From Opitutales bacterium (lineage in GTDB: Bacteria; Verrucomicrobiota; Verrucomicrobiia; Opitutales; Opitutaceae), in contig JAJFLS010000762.1 in NCBI GenBank assembly GCA_021772595.1, positions 1 to 12,177 on the forward strand: a stretch of 12,177 bases of DNA. Direction: 5' to 3'. How positions within the stretch are numbered: the first letter of the stretch is position 1; each line of letters begins with the position of its first letter. Below are positions 7,840-12,177 of the stretch, in pieces. A model generated the notes under the pieces. It saw only the letters and a program-made list of their open reading frames with translations. It was not told the origin of the DNA and did not search any database. Both the position numbers and the translations under genes were made by a program.

Positions 7840-7870
7840 CGGCGCAGTCTTAGGGCTGCGTCGTTTTTTT
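7840..7870 (+). terminator. intrinsic terminator of the receptor gene
   Basis: Stem CGGCGCAG (7840-7847) pairs with CTGCGTCG (7856-7863), 8 bp with one G-U pair, around an 8-base loop, followed directly by seven Ts (7864-7870). It lies 56 bp after the receptor stop, in the correct orientation. Confidence 0.9.
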
Positions 7871-7937
7871 GCGCCTTTCTTGATGGTTGCTGAACTTAGA
7901 TTCCGCAGTTGGGGTTGCTAACGAAGCGTTTTTGATA

Positions 7938-8005
7938 GTAGGGAGGACCGGCTCGGTCCTCCGAATCGTGGGTCAATAACGGAGGACCGAGCCGGTCCTC
8001 CCTAC
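7938..8005. repeat. REP pair (BIME), perfect 26-bp inverted repeat
   Basis: Arms 7938-7963 and 7980-8005 are exact reverse complements with a 16-base loop. Each arm begins with GTAGGGA (heads outward) and contains its own palindrome, AGGACCG-GCT-CGGTCCT, so either one long hairpin or two separate hairpins can form. It lies between converging genes, 59 bp beyond the stop of the propeller gene, and could act as a bidirectional barrier. A single diverged relative lies at 9698-9725. Confidence 0.88.
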
Positions 8006-8064
8006 CAAAGCCGAAGCAAGTTTCGTGAATGCATCGAAACTTCGGCTCCCGATTGATGTTGTTC

Positions 8065-9633
8065 CTATTCTTGGATACAGATCAATTCTCGGATTGTGCG
8101 GGCGAAGTGTTTTCCGTTCGAGTAGGTGATACTGCTGCGTGTCCAGGCGTCGCCGAGCGGGCCGAGGTCGTTGATGGACAGCAACGCGTTTTCATCAAGT
8201 CGCTTCGCGTTCCAATCGATGACGTAGACGAGTCCGTTCATGACGGGAATGTAGAGAACCTTGCCAACTGCGGTCGGGATGGGCGCTGCGACATGTCCCC
8301 AGCCATTTCCTTGCGAGCGAATGTCACCCATGACTTGGAATCCGCGGGAATTGACCATGCTGTTCATCTTGAATGTCCAAAAGCTGGGCTTCGTCGGGAC
8401 GTTGAAGGCTTTCTCTTGTTTTTCATTGGAGTCGTTTCCGTCCCAAATGAAACGGTCCGCTTGTCCCTCTGCTCGTAACATGCTGACGGGTAATTGAAGA
8501 TATTCTACTATTCCTGTATTCACATTTACGCGACCGAGATAGTTTTGAGTGTAACTGCGGAAGTAGTGATAGTCGCCAACGAGGAGATTCGATTGCTGAG
8601 TGATCTCCCGAGGATTCTTGGAGGGTACGATGCTTCCGATGGATCGGTTCCAGCTTTCGCCTGAGCGTTTGACGATCGCTACGTCCTTAATGATCGATAC
8701 TTTGCGAGTGATGGTTCCGGTTTTCAGATCAATCCATGAATGGGCTTCATCGTGAAAGATGAGCGCCTGTCCGTTGTGGATCGGTTTGGTCATCGTGCTA
8801 TTGAAATTCTCGATCGGCAGGTTCCAGATCTCAGATCCATCCGTGGCATCGACCAAGGAGATCCCGATAGGTTTTTCCGGTGGAGCGTGTCCGCCGCCTC
8901 GGCCCACTAGCAAGGCCGAGCGCCCGTCGCGCAGTTCGACGAGAAGCGGTATGCTGCCCATATTGGCGCCGCATTTGGTGGCCCAAAGCGCTTTGCCGGT
9001 TTGAATGTCGATGGCCTGCAGTTGGGTCCACGCGCTCAAGGGCGGAGTTCCTTTCGGATTGGGATAGCCACCTTTTTCGTCGGGAAGCGAGTTGATTTGC
9101 GTATAGATAATCGCCGTTCCGGAAATAATGGGATGCGAGCGATTGGAAATGATGGCCTCGCGCCGCCAGAGGTGTTTCCCGCTTAGGTCGAAGGCCTCGA
9201 TTGCTCCGCCAGAATTGAAGAAGCAGACGCGCCTGCCATCGGTCACAGGGGGCGGCCCGGAACTATCGCCAAAGCTGCTGGCGATCTTCAGTGGATACTT
9301 GCCTGAGATTTTGCGTGTCCACAAAACCGAGCCGTCGCGAGCGCTGCAGCAATACGCAACGATGTCTGTGCCGAGTTTGGCATCGTCGTCAACGGGTTGG
9401 TTGATCGTGAAGAAAAGTTTGTCTCCCCAAGTCACGATAGAGCTCTGTCCCAGTTCGGGAAGCTCGGTTTTCCAAGCGATATTCTGATTGCGAACGACGC
9501 TCCACTGAATGGGCGAATCGTTTGAATTCAACACGAAATCGCCATTGGGACCTGAGCCTTGAGGCCAGCTTTGAGCTAGGGCGAAGTTCGCAATCGAAAA
9601 AACGGCGAGTAGGAGAGTGGAGCAAAGTTTCAT
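8065..9633 (-). CDS. secreted PQQ-like beta-propeller protein
   Basis: A 522-aa exported protein of the PQQ-binding-like (BamB/quinoprotein-like) beta-propeller fold. A signal peptide covers residues 1-20 (MKLCSTLLLA start, cleavage after FALA before QSW). Blade-closing motifs of the type D-x-x-x-G-x-x-x-W recur: ARDGSVLW (98-105), DLSGKHLW (149-156), DIQTGKALW (209-217), DATDGSEIW (262-270), then the weaker DLKTGTI and NVNTGIV, giving about seven blades. No CxxCH haem site and no recognisable quinoprotein catalytic block are seen, so a binding or scaffold role is as likely as an enzymatic one. An upstream ATG at 9675 would add 14 residues before the signal peptide; 9633 is preferred. The gene follows the lactonase gene on the same strand after 118 bp containing a single REP unit, so co-transcription is possible. 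Substrate and partner are unknown. Confidence 0.85.
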   Translation of the reverse strand: MKLCSTLLLAVFSIANFALAQSWPQGSGPNGDFVLNSNDSPIQWSVVRNQNIAWKTELPELGQSSIVTWGDKLFFTINQPVDDDAKLGTDIVAYCCSARDGSVLWTRKISGKYPLKIASSFGDSSGPPPVTDGRRVCFFNSGGAIEAFDLSGKHLWRREAIISNRSHPIISGTAIIYTQINSLPDEKGGYPNPKGTPPLSAWTQLQAIDIQTGKALWATKCGANMGSIPLLVELRDGRSALLVGRGGGHAPPEKPIGISLVDATDGSEIWNLPIENFNSTMTKPIHNGQALIFHDEAHSWIDLKTGTITRKVSIIKDVAIVKRSGESWNRSIGSIVPSKNPREITQQSNLLVGDYHYFRSYTQNYLGRVNVNTGIVEYLQLPVSMLRAEGQADRFIWDGNDSNEKQEKAFNVPTKPSFWTFKMNSMVNSRGFQVMGDIRSQGNGWGHVAAPIPTAVGKVLYIPVMNGLVYVIDWNAKRLDENALLSINDLGPLGDAWTRSSITYSNGKHFARTIRELICIQE

Positions 9634-9697
9634 TAAGTGGTTGGCTGGAGTTGAATTGCTTGCGGCAATTCGCATTGGTTGAGTATTGATTAGGCAA

Positions 9698-9725
9698 TGC
9701 GGACCGCCTGGCAGTCGGTCCCTAC
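9698..9725 (-). repeat. solitary GTAG-headed REP unit
   Basis: A minus-strand unit with GTAG at 9725-9722, followed by GGGACCGACTGCC. Its palindrome is GGACCG/CGGTCC (9701-9706 and 9716-9721) with a 9-base loop. It resembles one arm of the pair at 7938-8005. It sits in the 118-bp spacer between the lactonase stop and the propeller start. Confidence 0.6.
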
Positions 9726-9751
9726 CAAATACCGATCTATTAAAAACTCCC

Positions 9752-10762
9752 TTAAAATCCGCGGCCTTTGACTTTCGTCTGGATGCGGCAGAGGTACATG
9801 TCGGCGGTAATGTAGAGGACCGATCCGTCTTCGCCCCAGGCGCAGTTGGCGGTGCGTTCGCCGGTCGAGATGTGACCGATCAGCTTTCCTTTGGGGTTGA
9901 CCACCATCACGCCACTCAATCCGGTTACCCAAACGTTGCCTTGCTGGTCGACTTTGAGTCCGTCGGGATTGCCTTGGCCTAGCTTGGCATGCGGCTTCGC
10001 GTCGAAGAAAAGTTTTCCTTTGCCGATGCTGCCGTCTATTTTCAATGGATACGCCATCACGATGGGATTGTCCGGATCGGACTGGGCGACGTACAGAGTC
10101 TTCTCGTCGTGAGAAAGCTCGACGCCGTTTGGATACCTAAGTTCCTTTGTGAGAAGTGTCACTTCGCCGCTTGTATCCAAAAGATAGACTCCTGCGAAAT
10201 CGAGTTCCCGGGTCGGGTCGTCCCATCTTTGCGGCAAGCCGTAAATCGGGTCGGTGAAGTAGATGTTACCCGTTTTGCTGATGGCTAGATCGTTGGGGCT
10301 GTTGAAGCGCTTGCCTTGGTAATTGTCAGTCAATGTGCGTTTGCCTTCGTTGAATTTCATGACGGAAAGCCTGCGGTCGCCATGCTCGCAGGAAACCAGT
10401 CTTCCTTGGCCGTCGAAAGCCAAGCCGTTGCTTCCGAGGCCCGTGCTGTAGTGGCCGATTCCCGTGAACCCGGAAGGCTCGAGAAATATCTCGGCGCCGA
10501 CTCCCTCGGTCCATTTGAAAACGCGATTCCGGTGGACATCTGAGAACAGGAGGAAATTTCCTTCTTGGCTCCAGACGGGACCTTCCCCCCAAGCGAAGCC
10601 GGACGAGAGGACTTCGATCTGGGCATCTTTGGCGACGAGCGCGTCCATGCTCGGGTCGAAACGAAGAACACTCCCGATCGACGGGAAATTCGTGGAATCC
10701 TGAGCGACTAGGGTAGCGACGAATAGGGTGGCTAGAAAGATCGGTATGGATTTAGAAAACAT
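9752..10762 (-). CDS. secreted SMP-30/gluconolactonase-family protein
   Basis: A 336-aa six-bladed beta-propeller of the SMP-30/gluconolactonase/LRE family, probably hydrolysing a sugar lactone to the aldonate outside the cytoplasm. A signal peptide (MFSKSIPIFL through about residue 21, ending LVAQ) precedes the domain. Divalent-metal and catalytic candidates sit in the usual motifs: E60 in WGEGPVW, N157 in FNSPND, N212 in RYPNGVE and D267 in GNPDG. The frame begins two codons earlier with TTG; ATG 10762 is preferred because it starts the signal peptide. No Shine-Dalgarno is visible. A GntP-type sugar-acid permease lies upstream on the same strand and the PQQ-like propeller lies downstream, which supports a lactone/aldonate role. 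The exact lactone is not determinable, and some family members hydrolyse other esters or organophosphates. Confidence 0.9.
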   Translation of the reverse strand: MFSKSIPIFLATLFVATLVAQDSTNFPSIGSVLRFDPSMDALVAKDAQIEVLSSGFAWGEGPVWSQEGNFLLFSDVHRNRVFKWTEGVGAEIFLEPSGFTGIGHYSTGLGSNGLAFDGQGRLVSCEHGDRRLSVMKFNEGKRTLTDNYQGKRFNSPNDLAISKTGNIYFTDPIYGLPQRWDDPTRELDFAGVYLLDTSGEVTLLTKELRYPNGVELSHDEKTLYVAQSDPDNPIVMAYPLKIDGSIGKGKLFFDAKPHAKLGQGNPDGLKVDQQGNVWVTGLSGVMVVNPKGKLIGHISTGERTANCAWGEDGSVLYITADMYLCRIQTKVKGRGF

Positions 10763-10874
10763 GCTCAACGGATACCGAACAAGTCGGAGAATGTTAAGCG
10801 AAATATTGGCAAGGTGTAGGAGCCGGGTGCGTTTTAAAGTCCCGCCTGAGATGACTCATTGATAAATGTGTTTT

Positions 10875-11000
10875 TTAACAGGATACGCGGCTGAGCCGCT
10901 ACATGATGACCCGCCGGGGCGGGACAACTTGATGATTCACTAGGAAACTCATCAAGCTGCCAACGTAGGAGGCATCATGTAGCGAAGCGTATCCTGTTAA
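10875..11000. repeat. divergent REP-like pair with inner hairpins
   Basis: Arms share 14 bp (TTAACAGGATACGC at 10875-10888, inverted at 10987-11000) and 11 bp (10898-10908, inverted at 10973-10983). They differ in the tip: the left carries GGCTGAGCC, the right only three bases. Heads GTAGCG lie inward at 10902 (minus) and 10979 (plus). Between the arms are CCCGCC-GG-GGCGGG (10910-10923), a 6-bp stem, and CTTGATGA/TCATCAAG (10928-10935 and 10949-10956), an 8-bp stem. Confidence 0.7.
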
Positions 11001-11096
11001 TTCAAATCGCCTAAATCGAATCCAGTAATTCAATGAGGTTCACGCATCTCGTTTCTCTTCCGCCAATCGCGGGCCAATTTTGGCGAAAATCGTCTT

Positions 11097-11168
11097 TCTT
11101 CCGGGGCGGCGCCCGGACGCTACCAATTATAGAAATTCAAGGGTAGGGTTCGGGCGCCGTCCCGAACT
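11097..11168. repeat. REP pair (BIME), same family as 4454-4530
   Basis: Heads face inward. The minus unit has GTAG at 11123-11120 and stem TCCGGG/CCCGGA (11100-11105 and 11112-11117). The plus unit has GTAG at 11143-11146 and stem GTTCGGG/CCCGAAC (11148-11154 and 11161-11167). The core is CGCCGC or CGCCGT, as in the other pair. It ends about 30 bp beyond the permease stop and may mark or protect the 3' end of that transcript. Confidence 0.8.
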
Positions 11169-11198
11169 CGTTGCGGTGGCAATTGCGATTCACCTGAT

Positions 11199-12177
11199 CT
11201 AGTTTAACGGCAGAATCGCAGCCCCAATCATGCAGACGATCAGTCCGGTGGTTCCCATGATGAGGCCCATGATGGTGTTGGTCTTGAGCATTTCCTTTTC
11301 GGTCAATCCGCTCATTTTTGAGATCACCCAGAATCCGGAATCGTTCATCCAGCTGATCGGTTTCGATCCGCAACCAATGGCGAGCGCTATGTAGAGCGGG
11401 TGGTAACTGAGCTCTTGAGCGGCGATGATCGGAGCAATGATTCCGATGGCCGTGATCATCGCTACGGTCGACGAACCTTGAGCCGTTCGGATGAGCATGC
11501 AGATGAAAAATCCTAGCGGAATGAGCGCGGATTGCGCGGCGGGCATGAGATCCTGAATAGTGAAGGCGATACCGGTTTGACGCAACACATGCCCGAAGGT
11601 GCCTCCCGCTGCGGTAATGAGAATTATGATACCGCCGCTGGAGAGAGCGGACTGGACGTTGTCTTTAATCGGTGTGTTTGAAACCGTTGATCGTAGAAGT
11701 AGGACCATCGCGAAAATGGCCGCGATCGTCATGGCGATATTCTTGTTGCCGAGAACGCTAATGACGGAATGAAGCGATGTCATGAAATTGGACGGATTCT
11801 CGGCGTTGCTCATCATCATCGACATCGCGGTCGCTCCGCCCATGAGAACGACCGGAAGAAGGATTGGAAGCAGCGAAATAGTCAGCCCGGGGAGATGCGA
11901 CTCGTCTCGGTGGGCGATCTCTTCGAGCTCTTTTTCGCTGAGTTCTTCGGATGGGCGCAAAGGGATTTCCCAGCGACTGTTGGCGTAAAGAGCCCACAGA
12001 TAGCCGGAGCTTACGGTGATAAGTCCGACGCAGATTCCGCCAATCATCATGACGCCGATGTCGATCCCCATTTCCGCCGCGACGAATAGTGGGCCCGGAG
12101 TGGGGGGGACGAGCGAATGGGCCATTGTTCCGCCGGCGATAATCGTCAGGACGTAGAGCAGATAGTTCTTGCCGGTT
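11199..12177 (-). CDS. GntP-family sugar-acid permease, 5' end outside window
   Basis: C-terminal 325 or so residues of an inner-membrane transporter of the gluconate:H+ symporter (GntP) family, whose members take up gluconate and related sugar or hydroxy acids. The frame continues unbroken to the right edge (TGKNYLLYVLTIIAGGT precedes the first internal Met at 12125), so ATG 12125 is not the true start. Diagnostic stretches are HSLVPPTPGPL near the left of the visible protein, and RTAQGSSTVAMITA and GCGSKPISWMNDSGFW towards the C-terminus. Several long hydrophobic segments fit transmembrane helices. A charged cytoplasmic loop (SEELSEKELEEIAHRDE) separates the halves. The protein ends ILPLN at TAG 11199. 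Same-strand position upstream of the lactonase gene suggests import of the acid released by that enzyme, but the 436-bp gap argues for separate transcription. Confidence 0.92.
   Translation of the reverse strand, partial: TGKNYLLYVLTIIAGGTMAHSLVPPTPGPLFVAAEMGIDIGVMMIGGICVGLITVSSGYLWALYANSRWEIPLRPSEELSEKELEEIAHRDESHLPGLTISLLPILLPVVLMGGATAMSMMMSNAENPSNFMTSLHSVISVLGNKNIAMTIAAIFAMVLLLRSTVSNTPIKDNVQSALSSGGIIILITAAGGTFGHVLRQTGIAFTIQDLMPAAQSALIPLGFFICMLIRTAQGSSTVAMITAIGIIAPIIAAQELSYHPLYIALAIGCGSKPISWMNDSGFWVISKMSGLTEKEMLKTNTIMGLIMGTTGLIVCMIGAAILPLN

Larger units (their letters stand above)
10763..11198. other. 436-bp intergenic region filled with nested palindromes
   Basis: There is no plausible gene here. 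From left to right it holds about 50 bp of probable promoter DNA for the lactonase gene, without recognised boxes. Next comes a degenerate GTAG-headed stretch at 10816 (GTAGGAGCCGGG). The divergent pair 10875-11000 follows, then about 95 bp with no feature I recognise. The REP pair 11097-11168 ends the series, next to the permease stop. A further GTAGGAGG occurs at 10965. Confidence 0.7.

Noticed and set aside
8029..8478. Plus-strand open frame of 149 codons overlapping the propeller gene 3' end
   Set aside because: Antisense to a protein with clear propeller repeats; the product has no recognisable domain and fits a shadow frame.
8065..9633. Propeller protein as a PQQ-dependent alcohol or glucose dehydrogenase
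   Set aside because: The length and blade motifs fit the fold, but no haem motif or recognisable quinoprotein active-site block was found, so an enzymatic call is not supported.
9634..9675. Upstream ATG for the propeller gene
   Set aside because: It would place 14 polar residues before an otherwise well-formed signal peptide starting at 9633.
20..11168. Palindromic repeats as a CRISPR array
   Set aside because: The repeats are scattered singly or in inverted pairs between genes, with no regular direct repeats and spacers and no cas genes.
1..12177. A defence system, phage or integrative element
   Set aside because: No integrase, transposase, nuclease, toxin or phage gene is present; all complete genes have metabolic, transport or regulatory identities.

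Overview
The window most likely comes from a member of the Verrucomicrobiota, class Opitutia (Puniceicoccales/Opitutales type). The best evidence is the TonB-dependent receptor, whose mature N-terminus (VYELSPFSV, then SKDVGYAAQNTLAGSRLN) is of a type I associate with that group. The DQQ-type sulfatases, GntP-like permease, SMP-30 lactonase and secreted PQQ-like propeller fit a polysaccharide-degrading marine or soil lifestyle. The assignment rests on recognition alone; no search was run.

Layout. (1) Positions 109-1149, minus strand: a LacI-family regulator, divergent from (2) 1312-2748 and 2938-4374, plus strand: two paralogous type I sulfatases, each 478 aa, both with the C-x-P-S-R formylglycine signature and neither with a signal peptide. 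(3) 4791-7784, plus strand: a 997-aa TonB-dependent outer-membrane receptor, followed by a clear intrinsic terminator at 7840-7870. (4) Minus strand, converging on the receptor: a GntP-type permease cut by the right edge (11199-12177), a secreted SMP-30/gluconolactonase-like protein (9752-10762) and a secreted PQQ-like beta-propeller protein (8065-9633).

Interpretation. The left block looks like a small utilisation locus for a sulfated glycan or other sulfate ester. The receptor would import the ligand, the sulfatases would remove sulfate, and the LacI protein would sense a product. A near-perfect palindrome, TGATACTTGTATCA, lies just before the regulator's likely start codon, and a 12/14 match, TGGTACTTGTAACA, lies about 180 bp before the receptor gene. 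These are candidate operators tying regulator and receptor together. The right block suggests periplasmic lactone hydrolysis feeding sugar-acid import.

The intergenic spaces are rich in GTAG-headed palindromic units (REP/BIME type) of at least five sequence families. They lie after the regulator, after each sulfatase, between the converging genes, between the propeller and lactonase genes, and in the long gap between lactonase and permease. The divergent regulator/sulfatase promoter region has none. One family has four copies whose stems differ by compensatory base changes. I see no defence system, CRISPR array, tRNA, rRNA, transposase or phage gene.
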